Shown one piece after another: positions 36,501 to 51,500 of a stretch of 64,000 bases of DNA. The position numbers and the translations under genes were made by a program. The number at the start of each line of letters is the position of its first letter. The first letter of the stretch is position 1. The notes under the pieces are model-generated. The model was given only the letters and a program-made list of their open reading frames with translations, was not told where the DNA came from and did no database searches. This DNA is from Telmatactis stephensoni (Eukaryota; Cnidaria; Anthozoa; Actiniaria; Isophelliidae). The stretch spans positions 1 through 64,000 of the forward strand of contig JALIZF010001247.1 in assembly GCA_029948255.1 (NCBI GenBank), in the 5' to 3' direction.

Positions 36501-39500
36501 TCAACTTCTAAACCTTCTTACAGGCAGGGAGAAGGTCATAAAGGACATCCTCTTAGGATGGACATGTTTTGATTTCACTATGTCAGGAATATGATTGTTC
36601 TTTCCATTAAATCAGCTCGGGTATAAATACATGTAGCCTGCACATTGAGTTGTGCTCTCGGTTGTGATTAATGTTTTTAAACGAAAAGACCTTAAAATAT
36701 ATACTTTTATATCTTCTTAGTTAAACTGGAGAATCTTGGATTGCGACTTTAAAAGCGAAGAGGCCAAAAAAGCTCAAGCATGGGACTGAACCAGTGATCA
36801 ACGTCTATTTCTTGGAGGTGCTTCATACCGTACTAGAGCTCTATTCTTACGTCAACTTGTCCTGTGGCTACATTGATTGCGAACAGTTGAGTGTAAAGGA
36901 CACTATTAGGCACATTTAAGAAATAGATTCAAGGTAGTAGTCTATTATCTATTACTGTTCAAATGTTTATACCGCCGTGTCAATTGATGTATTTTATACC
37001 GTATTTTAATAAAACACATTTCATTGCTATGAATTTGATTATAAATTTGTTTATTCTATTCATTATGTATTTGGATGCAGTTATTGGGGCTTTGAATGGG
37101 TAAATATTAAGGCTTATGCAAAAAAATGCTTGAAAATCTACCGTATTTGGAGGGGATGTTGGGAGGAATACGTTGAGCATTCAAGAATATTTGTATAATA
37201 CCAATGATATTCAGAGGGTAGTTCGATAAGAAGACGTCAGGGATTTCTAGTATTCAGGAATATTCGTAACATACGACTGAAATTCGGGAGGTGGTTCGCT
37301 AAGAAGACGTCAGGGATGTCTAGTATTCAGGAATATTCGTAACATACGACTGAAATTCGGGAGGTGGTTCGCTAAGAAGACGTCAGGGATGTCTAGTATT
37401 CAGGAATATTCGTAACATACGACTGAAATTCGGAGGGTGGTTCGCTAAGAAGACGTCAGGGATGTCTAGTATACAGGAATATTCGTAGGGTGGTTCGATA
37501 AGAAGACGTCAGGGATGTCTAGTATTCAAGAATATTCGTAACATACGACTGATATTCGTACGGTAGTTCGTTAGGAAAAATTTGAAAATGTCTAATATTC
37601 AAGAATATTCGAAGCATCAACGAAGCGAATTCAATAGAATACAAGAGTATGCGTATTTTATACATCAGGTCAGTCAAGAGTATACGGGACGAAAATGGAA
37701 AAACTGGCTGGATTCGTACCGAGTGATTCTAGCATGACGATGCATCACTCGAACTTGAATACCATGGAATTTTTCTGAATACTTAAAGTATGCATGTCCA
37801 TATTCAAGCATATTCTTCTCGAATATTTGCCTTTTTGTACAGTGACAGTTCGTGACAAATTATAGAAGCTGAGCCATCGGCTTTGTTTTCATTATTTACA
37901 TTTTGCAAGGGATAGAAGCTGAAGAAACTCGATCCTAAAAATTGTGTCCAACCCACCATATCACTAGCTGGAAAGTTTGGACCATCTCGGCCTACCATTG
38001 AAAATTATTGCAAAAACAATCAAATTTCTAACTGCTAGAAATTGAAATTTCTAACTGTAAAAACAAAAATGGTCAACATTTCCAAGTGATGTCGAGAGAA
38101 AACTGCAGTCATGAATAAATGCAATAAAACATTTCATAGAATGTTACCTGACTTAACGCGAGCTTGTCGTAGCCGTGGGATACTTATCAAAACAGCCTTT
38201 TTATTTGAAATGAATCCCTCTTTTTCGTCGGTAAATGTCTGATTATTGTACCATTCATTTTCATACAGACCTGGTAACAGTCTGTCTTCACACCAAGACC
38301 AGAATCCAGGTGTATTTTTTACCTTCGAGTACATAAATAGTAAAAAGAGAAATGCATTTCACATGTTATTCAGTGCTCAAGAAATATCTACATCGGTACA
38401 TATGAAGGATGGCCGAGTGGAGGATTGAAGTCTATTTATGAAAACTGGATCAAATTGACAAAGCCACTGGCCGGCCTAAGATGCGTTTGGCAAAAATCTG
38501 AGTACAAATATCTGGACTAGAGCAGTATTCTGGGATCAATGAAGCTTCAGGCGGTAAACAAAGAGAAAACAAAATTTTTTTCTACCTACCGCTTCACTCT
38601 TAGGAAAAATGTCCTTAAGATGTTTCTGGATGTGATAAGAATAAGACGACTGTGAGCCAAAGATTACCAAGGACAAAAATATGACAAAAACCAAGTGAAT
38701 GACTATCTCTTTTATTGCCCAGTGTACTGTGTTCTTTCTTACTTGGTAGTTCTGAGCCGCCAACAGTTCTTGTTCATTTAATGGTTCAAAGTCCATCTCA
38801 GAAAGCGTATTAATATCTTTCATACTGACAGAATCTATTATATTTTCGTCCTTGCTAGTGACAGTTGCTTTCGTTTGGGCATCACCAGTGTGGTTCCCGT
38901 CTTCTTTTGGTGGTTTGCGAAATATCAACGAAAGAAGAATTGCAAGGGCCACGACTTTTAGCGGCTGTACCAGAAGTACATCTTGAATAAGTGATAGAGT
39001 TACAGATTTCATCCATTCATTTGATTTTTCTGTTCCCCACTGCAAGGAGTACAATATTACTACAGTTGCCGATGCAAGAACGCTCAATGCACATAACGTA
39101 TAAGCAATATACACGACCCCATGTGGACAGCCTGTTCGGTTTTTTCCTTTCTTGACAGATGCGTTCGACAAACTTTCGTCATCTGAAAATTCTAAGAAAT
39201 CATCATGGTCGCCTATCTTTTTCGTACTTTTCGGGCGGGCTTTTCGGAATAGCATAATAATAAAGAGATTGACAGGGGCGACAATCAGGCCACTTTCTAA
39301 TCCAATTATGATTTGTCGGAGGCTCATCGTAATCGGTCCGATATGGATTGTATCTTCACTTCCACTGTCATTCTGGTAGAACATAGCATTGGCCAACATT
39401 GCAGTGAGCAGTAATGAAAAACAGCAACAAACACGCTGTACACGGGTAAAAGTACTGGATGGTGGACGAAGGACAACGGAAACCCATAAGTGTTTTTCAC

Positions 39501-42500
39501 TGAAACTCTTTGCTGTGTGAGAATAGAACAGTGTTTTGAACTGCGTCTTTTCCTCTTCAGAAGCTACATATATGCGCCGTTCGATTTTTCCATCTCCTTT
39601 GTCCACAGCCAACCAATCATTGTGGATAAATAGCCATTCTTTGTTTGTAGCAACATCACGTATAGTTATTTGCCTCAGGAACCATGCTGGATCGTCTCCC
39701 TTGTTGTTATGCCACATTCGGATGTAGTAGATATCACCCACATCTTCAGGCAGATTTACCATAATGTAAACAACATTACCACGAGAGAGAATTTCTGAAG
39801 AACTTCCAGTTTCATCTGCAAGTAGAATAATAGGGGTACAACCTTTTTCTCCGTAAACTACCATGGCAGCATTAGCGGTTGTCCCAGATCCACGAAACGT
39901 TCCAGTGGCAACTGTGATTTCATAGTTCAAGGCTCCGGGATTGGGATCTATGGAGCCGACCCTCGCTTTGGAAGCCTATAAACACGTAGAAATACTTGTT
40001 TGATCAGACTGAAATATGACGATTTCTACTTCCTATTTTGAATTTGCATTTGTTCAGGTAGAGCCGGAAATTTATACGAGACATAGTTAAGGGGTAGCTA
40101 TACAGCGGTCTGCAAAAACTCACATACATATATATCGGATTCATTATGGGTAATAGGCCCTTTGCGGCACGTGCGAATTAGCGCATTTTGGAGGACAAAA
40201 ACAATGGTTTCCAGCCAATAGGACATTGAAATTCTTTTGTTTTGCCCTCCAAATTGAGCTGCATTCCAACATGCTGCAAAGGACCTATTACTTTTATACC
40301 TAAAAGGGGATTTAATTCCTACAAAACTTGCAAATATCATTAATATTCTGTGAATTGCCAATTGGTCTGTTGGTCTTTCTTGTTTGCTAGCTTTTGATGC
40401 AAAGTTTCATAAGAAAAGGTAAATAATTTATTGGCCATAATGTATCGATACATTTTTTGAGGCTTTTAAAGTTTTTGTAAACCTTGCCGCTGTAAATAAA
40501 TAAATGTAGAGTTTTGCTTATACCAATAGTTATGGGAATAGCCAATTTTTGACCGGAAAAATATTAAGAAAACAATCTAAGTTGTGTATAACTTACCAGT
40601 AAGACATCTCTCTTATCAGCTCTCCGAGCAAATACAATAGCAAGAGCAAACAGCAAAAACAGACCAATGACTGTAAATAGGACTGCAAAGTTTGATTCCT
40701 TAAATCCTGCAGCGACTTTATCGAGGTCAATGGGGTTTGGAGGAACAACTAAATCGGTACTAAAAGAAGTCAAATGGTTACACAAGCACACAATCTTGGT
40801 AACTGAAGAGTTTTCGTGGGGCTAAAAAGAAGAAAAATATTTTCATGAAAATATATTCTTATTTTATAAATTTTATTGAACTGTTTTTGTACATACCCTA
40901 CACCCTTCCGTGCTCCACACTTCAAGTTTCTCATCCCAGTGCAAGCACATAAATATATTCGTTTCAAAGGAATAGTTAAGAGATGTAATACTGTTGTATA
41001 CTTGTGGTTTTAAAGCTAGATGTTCTGTAGGAGTAGGAGTAGGAGGAGCAGTTGGGGGTGGTTTTTCTGTTATATCGTATACATCGCATTTACGATTGGC
41101 GGCTTCTGCTGTTTCCCGTCTTGATCGGTGAGGCAATTTGTTATGAGTGTTCATTCTATAAGACCCAAGATTGTTAACAAAAGAGTTTTCTGCATTGATA
41201 AGGTAATCAGTATTTTCTAAGTCTTCTTGGGATTTCCCATCAACTAATTCGTCATAGTTCAACATTCCTTCAAAGACATTGTCATCAAATGAACTCGAAT
41301 CTAAAGATCTTTTTCTCTTTCTTCCTCCTCCTCCTCCTTCTTTACTAACAGTTGTGGGTGTCAAAGTTGTGGAATTTCGAGTACTATTTGAGTTGTTTCT
41401 TTCTGGCGTTGCCATTGGGGTAGGTGGCGGAAACTGTGTAGAGTTGTAACATATTGCAACGTGATAGCTGCCAGCTGATCTATTGAATGCATCAATTTCA
41501 AAGAATTTCCTATAAATGTCCTTGTTGCATTTTTCGTATTTGTTGTATATCAGTTTTGGGCGTGTCAATAGAGGTATGCATTTCTGATATTGTTCCACTT
41601 TACGGTTTTTACACTCCAGATATCTTTGTACTTCTGAACATACTACTGGTGTTTGGGTTGTACCTTGACCACAGTCTGGTCTGTAATTACTTATGTTTTT
41701 CGGGAATTGAGAATATTTCATGACATAAGACTTTCTAGTCCCATTTCCAGAATTGTTTCCACACGGTGGACACGTCACCACTTGACGGTAGCCAAAGCAG
41801 GCAGATAAATCACGCGGACGACTGGAGTGGCCCAAAAAGCTAACATCTGGGACGGTAACGTTATTTTTGCATTTTGTTTGAATTGTAGCGCTGCCGTAAC
41901 TTTCCTTTGTCGCCTCATATTGCGTTTCGTTGTCAGTTTTGTTCAACATTTCATCAAATTCCAAGCCCATGCATTTTATAAAGTCATAAATTCCAGTGCA
42001 GTTGTCACGTTCTGAAGGCTCAACACATGATGACAAATTAGGATGATAAAACTCGTAATCGTACTTTGTCTTGGTAACTCTTTTTCCATAACGGACATAA
42101 ACGGTAACAAACTTTTCCTGGGCTGGTTTTATTATTAGTTCAAATGCAGTATCATTCCTATCAACCTTGATTTTGTGTTGGACGCAAGTTGTGTCCGGAT
42201 TCACAAAATATGGAAATTTGGAACTTTTCACTGTTTTATTCAGCGGTTTTGTCGGTATTTTTAAAACAAACTCTTCATCAAGATCATCAACAGTAAGTAA
42301 GCTTCCATTGCTCTTTGTGTACTCAACAGTAAGGACTGGAGATTTACTGACTTTCAAGGTGCCATTCCCCCATGTGAAGGGGTTATTTTTTGATATAATA
42401 GCCTTTGAACTTACAAAAGATTGTGCTGCACGGCATACTGGATTTTCTGGACACTGAAATGAAATTGACATCACGAGAGTTGATAATTTAAATGGACGGA

Positions 42501-45500
42501 ATTAATAGTAATAATAATAATATTTATGTTTTCCCCTCGTGTCACTTGCCACGCCCCTATGGTGCTGATTTTCCTGCAGCTCGTTTACGCTGGGCAAGAC
42601 AATAATTTCGCGTAAAATGGCTATGAGCCCTTGGCTCAAAGCCGCTTTATTAGAAATCAAGAATACTATTGCATAAGCTATCAAAACTTGCCCAAGTAAA
42701 GGTGAGGGCTAACAAACGCCAAATATGAAAGTACACTAAGAAGTGGATGCTTGGTAGCTTGCAGTCCTTTTAGTGCATCACATGTGGGCCCCTAGAGGGG
42801 GTACCAATACAATACTGGGGTATAAACCTGGCCTCACGTGTATTCCATGAGATTACATAACACCTGTGTACTTGTTTACACAAAACAGGAAACCCACGAG
42901 GGGAAAAATAAACTTATTGTATATATTTCAATTCTTTGTGGCCCTATAGACAGTCTTCCTGACTTCTTCACCATCTACCCCCACCCCACATTTTTCTGTG
43001 CAATTACTACACTAACCGTTGCATTTTTTACTAGAGACTTCATAACAGACGGCACTTTGACATCACCACCACTGACATTATAGCTTTCAGGTAAGCGGCT
43101 TATTTTGGTATTGGCAATTTCTAAACTTAGTGATGGAGTTTGGAACTTCTTCGTTTTTTCTCCTCCAAGCATTATCCCGAGAAGTGTTTCGACAAGCTTT
43201 CTTGTTGTAGCAACTGCTGCCTTGGCCAGACTTTCTAGCTAGATATGGGGAAGACAGTTTAAACATTTAAAATTTCTACAGAATTATTACACGGATGTCA
43301 CCAGTTTCAAAGGCGCACACCGACTAAAAACAATGCAGATATTCTGAATGAAATAATTTCCAGAAAATTAATTAAAGATCAAGGAACATCGTCTTGTTAG
43401 ATGGAAGTCTTACCACGGCATGCAATATAACAAAGCATAATCGAACGAACTTGTAAGCTTCGTAGCAGCGCCACATAAAGGTATTCTCATCTAGTACGTA
43501 CATCTGTTTGTTCTGTATATAATTATCTAATAGTGCAGCACTATTTAAGGACATAAGCAGCCTAGCTATCAAAACGAGACGACTGCTCTATTCGGCGCGA
43601 GATCAGTTAGTTGTCGACTTTTTATCGATTGAGCTTCAGTTCAATGTTTCCATTGTAAGCTGCGAAGTGTGCTTCCCTGATTAGAACAGTTCAGTAGGAG
43701 GTTTTAGCCGGTTAGAATAGGTACCTGTGTACTGTTGACTTTTTCATTTTGCTGAACATTTTCATCTTTGTCAGTTTCTTTGCCTCTGCTGTCATTTTTC
43801 GCTGCAGTACCATCAATGACGTTACCTGCAAGATAAAGTAAGCTCTCCCCCGTGTCATCAAATTGAACAGGATCAATGTCTTTGAAATTTGAGAGAGATT
43901 CCACCATTGTAGATGCAGCATCAATCGATGTCATCTAAAATAATAATAGATGATAGATTATGTTTAGGAATCAACCCCCCCGCTGGCAGTGCGTTGGACA
44001 GCGGCAAATATGATTTCGTATTTTCTAAAATGACACGCAAGAGACGAGTCCTCGGTGCATCCTGCTTGTTCACTTAATGTGTTGCATACGCGTATGTTAT
44101 GGCTTCTAAGCAAGGAAAAGGTCACATCCTATTAACTGTCACTATTAAGTGCATACACTATATGTAATTACTTGTTCAGACGCCAAATGTTAGTTTCCAT
44201 GTGCCGTTTAGAATTCAAAATCTAGCTAAGTAGACAGGACAGTACTGTTACGGTGAAACCTAAGATATTCAGCTAGTTTGATAGTTAGTGACGTCACAAT
44301 CGATAATTGCCATTTACGCACGTTTTCCTCGCCGAAGTAACATCTCACAAGAGCCATCGGGTTTCGAAAGACTAACGGACTGACAGATTAACGAACTAGT
44401 GAACCGACTGATGACAGACCAATAAAGTCCTTTGAAAACGCTGGCTAGCTTGTTTGATCGGTCGAGGAAACATTCGAAACCCGATGGCTCTTGTGAGATG
44501 TTACTTCGGCGAGGAAAACGTGCGTAAATGGCAATTATCGATTGTGACGTCACTAACTATCAAACTAGCTGAATATCTTAGGTTTCACCGTAACACTCCA
44601 CCTCGCCTCGAACGTTAGTTACGTGTTAGTTATCTACGTATACATTTTGTGCGTCAGTTATCAGTTTTAGTCCTTTTCCCAAGAAGTTTAAAAGGAAAAG
44701 AGCTGTGAAAATTTACTGTTACTGAAGAACAGATTCGGACGCTGCGTCGGTGGAGCACACCCCTCCATCAAAGAATCAACCAGAAAACCTACACTCGACG
44801 CAGTCAAGACCCACTATCTGAAAGGAGTCAAGATAGATGACTTTTACAACATCGAGAATCTTGGAATTAATTGTACCCCGCGATGCGGAGGATGCAAATG
44901 CGGCAAGTGCGCACCCGGTACCAAAGACTACACTCTCAAGGAAGAACGAGAGCTAAAGCTTATTGAAAGTGGTCTTCAATTCAATGAACAGGAAAATAGC
45001 TGGATCGCTGAATATCCATGGATCAAAGACCCTAATTCACTACCAAACAACAGAAACGCGGCACTCAGACGGCTTATGACCACTGAAAGAAGGTTGGTAA
45101 GGAACCCTGAACATGCAAAAGTCTATCAAGCACAGATTGAAGATATGGTCGAAAGGGGAGTAGCTAGAAGATTGACGCAGGAAGAACTCGATAACTACAA
45201 AGGACCGATGCACTACATCTCCCATCACGATGTCCTGAAGCCAGACTCTAAGTCAACGCCAGTTAGAATTGTCTTCAATAGCAGTGCGAACTATATGGGA
45301 CACGTACTAAACGAGTATTGGGCTAAAGGACCAGACTTATTGAACAACCTTCTAGGAATCCTGATTAGATTTAGAGAAAACGAGATAGGCTTCATCGGGG
45401 ATGTGAAGAAAATGTATCACACGGTGAAGACGAAGACAATCGAACAACATACACATCGCTTCTTGTGGCGCGATATGAACCCTCATAGAGATCCAGACAC

Positions 45501-48500
45501 ATACGTCATCCAAAGAGTTTCATTCGGAGATAAACCGTCCGGAACCATAGCAACCATGGCAATGAGGAAGACAGCTGAAATGGGAGGTAAAGATCATCCA
45601 CAGGCCACAGAAATCATCCTAAACAATTCGTACATGGATGACATCGTCGACAGTGTAGAAGGTAAAGATCAAGCCAAATCAATAACGAATGAAATCGAAA
45701 GGGTACTCATAAAGGGTGGATTCAAAATCAAAGGTTGGTTTTTCTCGTACGATATGGTAACAGACGAGAGAACGCTAGCACCAAACGAACATACCTCATC
45801 TACTGAAAAGGTGCTTGGAGTAACATGGTGTATTGACAAAGACCAATTTCGCTTTAAGGCAAACCTTCCAAGTGGTATTATCGCAGCAACACTAACCAAG
45901 CGAATTATTCTTTCACAAATCAATCGCGTTTATGATCCGCTGGGACTTGCGTCTCCAGTGACAGTAAGAGCCAAGATTTTAATGCGACGACTGTGGGCGA
46001 CGGAGGAAAACTTAGACTGGGATGACCCGATCCCTGAAAAGCAGAAACACAACTGGCTAGAACTCTTCCAAGATCTGCGCAACATGGACTTAGTCCTTTT
46101 CCCAAGAAGTTTAAAGCCCTCTGATGCAATTGGACCACCTTGTCTGATAATATTCAGTGATGGCTCAGACCATTCGTATGGTGCATGTGCTTACGTAAGA
46201 TGGAAACTCCCAGGAGAAAACTACGATGTCAGACTAGTAATGTCAAAGAATCGATTGTCACCAAACCGAAAAATCTCGATCGACCGAATAGAGCTCTGTG
46301 GTGCTGTCCTAAGTAAACGACTGAAGAATTTTTTGCAAAAAGAATCCCGTTACCAGTTTGCGAAGTGCTATCATATTGTCGACTCCCAGATAGTACACGG
46401 AATGATTCAAAAGGAATCCTATGGCTTTAACACGTTTGCAGCCACACGCATTGGAGAAATCCAAGAAGGAACTGACGCTAAGGACTGGTACTGGATCGAA
46501 AGTGGACAAAATATCGCTGACTGGATAACGCGCGGTAAGAAACCTAACGAAATTGACATTAACAGCGATTGGCAAAAGGGGCCTAAATTTTTAAGACTGC
46601 CAGAAACAGAGTGGCCGATCAGTAAAGAGATCACTAAACAAGAGTTACCAGACAAACTTAAAACGGCGTTAACGACGAGCACTGCGATAAAAGATACATT
46701 AGCGAGCAGAATTAACATTGACAAGTACTCAGACTACGTCAAGTTGCTACGAGTAACGTCAAGAGTATTGTCCGTGTATGAACGGAATCCTACAGCGTCT
46801 CTGAGGAACGCAACTAAAACTTTAACGCCTCATGACATTACTAAAGCAGAAACATTCTGGATTAGAGAATCCCAAAAGGGCATAGCCTCTGACGTTAAGA
46901 AAGGGAAGTTTAAACGATTGAGTCCCAAGATACGTGATGATGGAATATTCATAATTGGAAGTCGAGCTAGAAACTGGGTACATATAAGCTATGACAAAGG
47001 TGAAGTGATCTTGCTGCCTCGTGAACATCGATTTGCGAGACTGTACGCTGAATATATTCATCGCAGAGGACATTATGGAGTATCAACCACTGTCAGCAAA
47101 ATTCGTTTGCGGTTTTGGATACCTCAGATCCATAGAATGGTCAAGTCAATAAAGTACAACTGTGTAACGTGCAAGATCCTAGACAAGATACCAAGCAACC
47201 AAGTAATGGGTGGACTTCCAGAAGAACGTTTGAAGCCATCCCCTCCTTGGTACAATACAGCAATCGATCTGTTCGGACCGTTTAAAATAAAGGATGAAGT
47301 AAAGAAACGAACGACTGGAAAGTGTTACGGAGTCCTTTTCAACTGCATGAGTTCTCGTGCTATTCATCTTGATCTTGCTGCAGATTACAGCAAAGAAAAA
47401 TTCTTACTGGTATTAAGAAGATTCGCATCACTAAGAGGATATCCTGCTAAGCTATATTCGGATAATGGACCGCAGCTAGTGGCCGCAAATGAAGAATTAC
47501 AGAATTTGACAAAGGGCTGGAACCTAGAAGAACTGAAAGAGTATGGAATCGTCGAAGGCCTCAAATGGGAATTTACACCAGCCGATGCCCCATGGTATAA
47601 TGGCATATCAGAAGCCCTTGTGAGGTCCGTGAAAAGGGCAATCACTGCGGCCATTGGCCAAAATGTCATGACGTTCTCAGAATTACAGACAGTGCTCTTT
47701 GAGGTAGCCAACCTAGCCAACGAACGGCCGATAGGACGTCATCCTACTTCACCTGAGGACGGGGCGTACCTATGCCCGAACGACCTTTTACTAGGGCGTT
47801 CTTCCTCTAGAGTACCTAGTGGACCGTTTCAAGAGAGTACCAACCCCCGCCATCGATTCGATTTCGTCCAAACCATCATAAACAGCTTCTGGAAAAGATG
47901 GACACGTGATTATTTCCCCAGTTTGCTTATCCAAACAAAATGGCACACGTCACATCGTAATGTGCAAGTCAACGACATCGTCCTGATTCAAGACTCGAAT
48001 CAGACTCGTGGTAACTGGAAAATTGGGAGAGTCATAACCGCCAATCCAGGCAAAGATGGAAAAGTAAGAAAGGTACAACTTCAATACAAAAATCCTAAGC
48101 CAAATGAATCAGTACGAAGCTACACCGGTCATGGGTTCGTAACAGTGGATCGACCAGTGCAACGCCTTGTGGTCTTAGTGCCATCGGAAGAGGAGAGTAG
48201 TACCGTGAAGAAACAATAAAAATAAATATTAAGAACTCATAAAAATTTATAAAACTGATAACTGACGCACAAAATGTATACGTAGATAACTAACACGTAA
48301 CTAACGTTCGAGGCGAGGTGGAGTGTTACGGTGAAACCTAAGATATTCAGCTAGTTTGATAGTTAGTGACGTCACAATCGATAATTGCCATTTACGCACG
48401 TTTTCCTCGCCGAAGTAACATCTCACAAGAGCCATCGGGTTTCGAAAGACTAACGGACTGACAGATTAACGAACTAGTGAACCGACTGATGACAGACCAA

Positions 48501-51500
48501 TAAAGTCCTTTGAAAACGCTGGCTAGCTTGTTTGATCGGTCGAGGAAACAAGTACTCCTTTTCTTATCAATTTAATTATCGAACACAAATGAAGAGAGGC
48601 CCAGCTAACTTCTTCAGGATGTTTGTATTTATCCACATGAACACTTGCCTCGGAATCAGCTTTTACGATCTGCTGGTACACACTCACACTTGCTACCTCT
48701 ACAATGACTATTTTACACACAAAGTTCAACTCAAATGTTGATTTTTGCCGAGGGAGGAAGAACCGAAGAACTCAGAGAGAAAAAAACCTCGTGGCATGGT
48801 AGAGGACAACACATCTAATATACTCAGTTTACATATGATCCACTGCCCGAGCTGAAACTCTAGCGCACACACAGCGGTAAACGGCTAGCGCTCCTACCGC
48901 TCTCGCAACCATACCACCCGTAATTATATAGAGAGCTGTCATTTACCAGTCCATCAACGGAGAGTTCGTCTGTCTTGTTTGTCGAATCGATGAGCACTCC
49001 CGATGTCATTTGGATACTCTGTGCTCCTTTGATGGGAATTTTCACAATGGAGGATATTACACTGTCCCGCATCTATAAGAGAAATGCAATTAGTCAAATT
49101 TCTGGGTTGACGTCACCTTATCTACATTTTCCGATTTTCCAAATGCTTATAAATCAAAAATTAGATATCCTCGACCATTCAAAGAATATTAAATCATCTA
49201 GCTTTTCAATTCATGATCAAAAAAAAAGATTATAAAAATTCAAATTAGGTGTTATAGGCACTTGAAAACTCCTACCTGGATCTTATTCGATAATGATACA
49301 TTTGCAGTGACTTTGCTCTGGATTAAACTAAGGGTACCAAGAGCCTTTTGCGCTTTATCTTTATCATTATCACCTTCTTCAGCAGCTAACAACTTTTCTA
49401 CGTCCTTAACTGGATCTTGTAAATCCGGTGGTTTGACCTGGAAAACATACATTTTCTTGATATAGCTATCTGCACAAAGATTGATCCTCTCAAAACATAG
49501 AAGCTTAGTCGTATCGAAATATACACTGGGAAATATTTTGATTATAAATGATTTTATAGAAGCGATACGATGTACCGGACGGGTGTGGACGTTCAAAACC
49601 ATTAAAGCCCCTATCACGGCCCATATTTTTTTCACCTATAATATTTTTTTATATACTTACAGTTAAATTCAAGACGACACTAGTGCTTTCGTTGTAACCA
49701 TCAAAAACTTTGAGCTCCACCTGTAGACTAAAGTTCTTTTCACTGTCTCCTAAAGGAAGCCTCAACGAAAACGTACCATCATTACCAAAATACATCAACT
49801 TCGAAGGGCCATTAGGAGATAAAGCCCATGCTTCGTATCCACTTATTATACCGTTTTCGTCGTTGTCGACCCACCCTTGGCAAACCACTTTTACAGAGTC
49901 AGCTACTGCTACGATTTCAGTTCTGTTAGCCTCGCATTTGCCTGAGTTAGGCAAGGAATTTGTTTTTAAGAGGTGTTTGTTAATAAGCTTGCCCTTTTGT
50001 GGGTTTTCTATCATGTGTTCTATTTTGTACGATTCGTTTTGTTTTAGGCTGTTTTCTTCAAGAACGAAGTAAAAGTTGTTTAAAGCAGTCAAGTTCTTGA
50101 AATCCTTGGTTTGCAATTTCCTCCATATTGGTTCATCTGGAAGACAAAAATTCAGTGAATGAATAAATACAATGAATGAATGCAATGAACGATTGAATGC
50201 AATAAATGAATGAATGCAATAAATGAACGAATGAGCAAATAAGCGACGTCAAGACATGACCACATTATCAAGCAGAGAAACAAGATTGGATCTGTTTATT
50301 TATAAAATCAAAATGCAAATGAACAAATCGATGGAAAAAATACAACTTACATGATCCACAGCCAATATCAATTCTTTCTCCAGTGTCAATAAACACTGAC
50401 CACGAATGCTTTAAGTCTGCAGCGTCCACACACTGGTCTTTGCATGACGGTTTCGGTTTTAAACCAAGTTTCGATGTTGGTTTCATCAAAGGACGACAAT
50501 TGTAAGCGCAGCTAAAGAGAAATGAATCATTAGCTCAGATAGTTGAGAGTGAGGTCTTCGAGCCTCCGAGTTGGAAGTCGAGCCGCTGGAATTCTAGCCG
50601 CTGGTCTGACACTCCAGGTAGTCTCAGTGCTGCTCTGTGTGTTTGTTTTAGAGTTTCTGGTTTTTTTTTGTCTGTTTGTTTGTTAATTTGTTTGTTAATT
50701 TGTTTGTTTGTTAATTTGGTTGGTTGGTTGCATTGGTCGGTCGGTTGGTTGGTTGGTTGGTCGGTAAGTCGGTCGGTCGGTTGGTTGGTTGAATTTCTCT
50801 TACCCTAAGTCAAATTTTGGTGGTGGAGGTACAACTTTACACGTGAACTCTGCAGATTCATTACGGTAGTCTTTGGTCACAAACATCTTGAAAGCGATGA
50901 CATCACCTGGATTAACATTGCTGCTATTGAACACTATTGACCTGGTATTGCACTTTAGTCGACCAACTCTATTACCAGATTCAAAACAGCCAATTGGAAG
51001 GGTGCTGATATTATGTATTGTAACAGGTGCTGTATGATTGTGACGACAGGTCCATGTATAATTCAGATCGTATTGATAAGGTCTAGCTTCTTCGGCTGAA
51101 AAAAAAATCGTAGGAAAAGTCTTCAAACCCGGCCGTATATTTAGAGAAGCAGAGAAATGATTGTCATGCGCAGCATTAACTTATTCGTTCCCGTTTTGAT
51201 AGAAAGATATTTTAGTTCAAGGCGTAGACTGAATCATTCATGTCGTTTGTCTCCCTTTAGCTAAGCACATTTATGACTTCATAGAACTTTTATTGTAGTT
51301 TTCCGGACGGGCACTCCTTTTGAAAAATATGATTTTCTCAGTAAACGCACGTTTTAGACATCAACATCATTTGCCATTCGGAAGTAGTTACACTGACGTT
51401 GAATCATGTGACTTTTGGGAACGCTTTTCTCTTAAAATTGTTTATAAAATATCCATCATATATCGCGCATCCCCACTGGCTAACAGCGTACTGCGAACTT

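Larger units (their letters stand above)
33732..37844. mobile_element. CACTA/EnSpm-type DNA transposon, non-autonomous
   Basis: 4113 bp present only in unit 2. Terminal inverted repeats begin CACTGT(G/A)C and share about 28 bp with four or five mismatches (33732-33760 and 37816-37844). A 3-bp target duplication ACA flanks it (33729-33731 and 37845-37847); unit 1 has the single ACA. CACTG ends plus 3-bp duplications are the mark of the CMC/EnSpm group. Subterminal tandem repeats are also typical. No transposase reading frame seen. Confidence 0.82.
44246..48550 (+). mobile_element. BEL/Pao LTR retrotransposon (rearranged, gag lost)
   Basis: Two LTRs of 227 bp (44246-44472 and 48324-48550) start TGTTACGG and end GAGGAAACA. 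I see no difference between them. A 5-bp target duplication AGTAC flanks the element (44241-44245, 48551-48555), and unit 1 has the empty site near 11851. Internally one pol frame is present; gag, protease and the normal primer-binding region are missing. 44473-44667 is instead an inverted copy of 48250-48446. It sits in intron 13 of copy 2, on the strand opposite to the gene. Confidence 0.93.
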
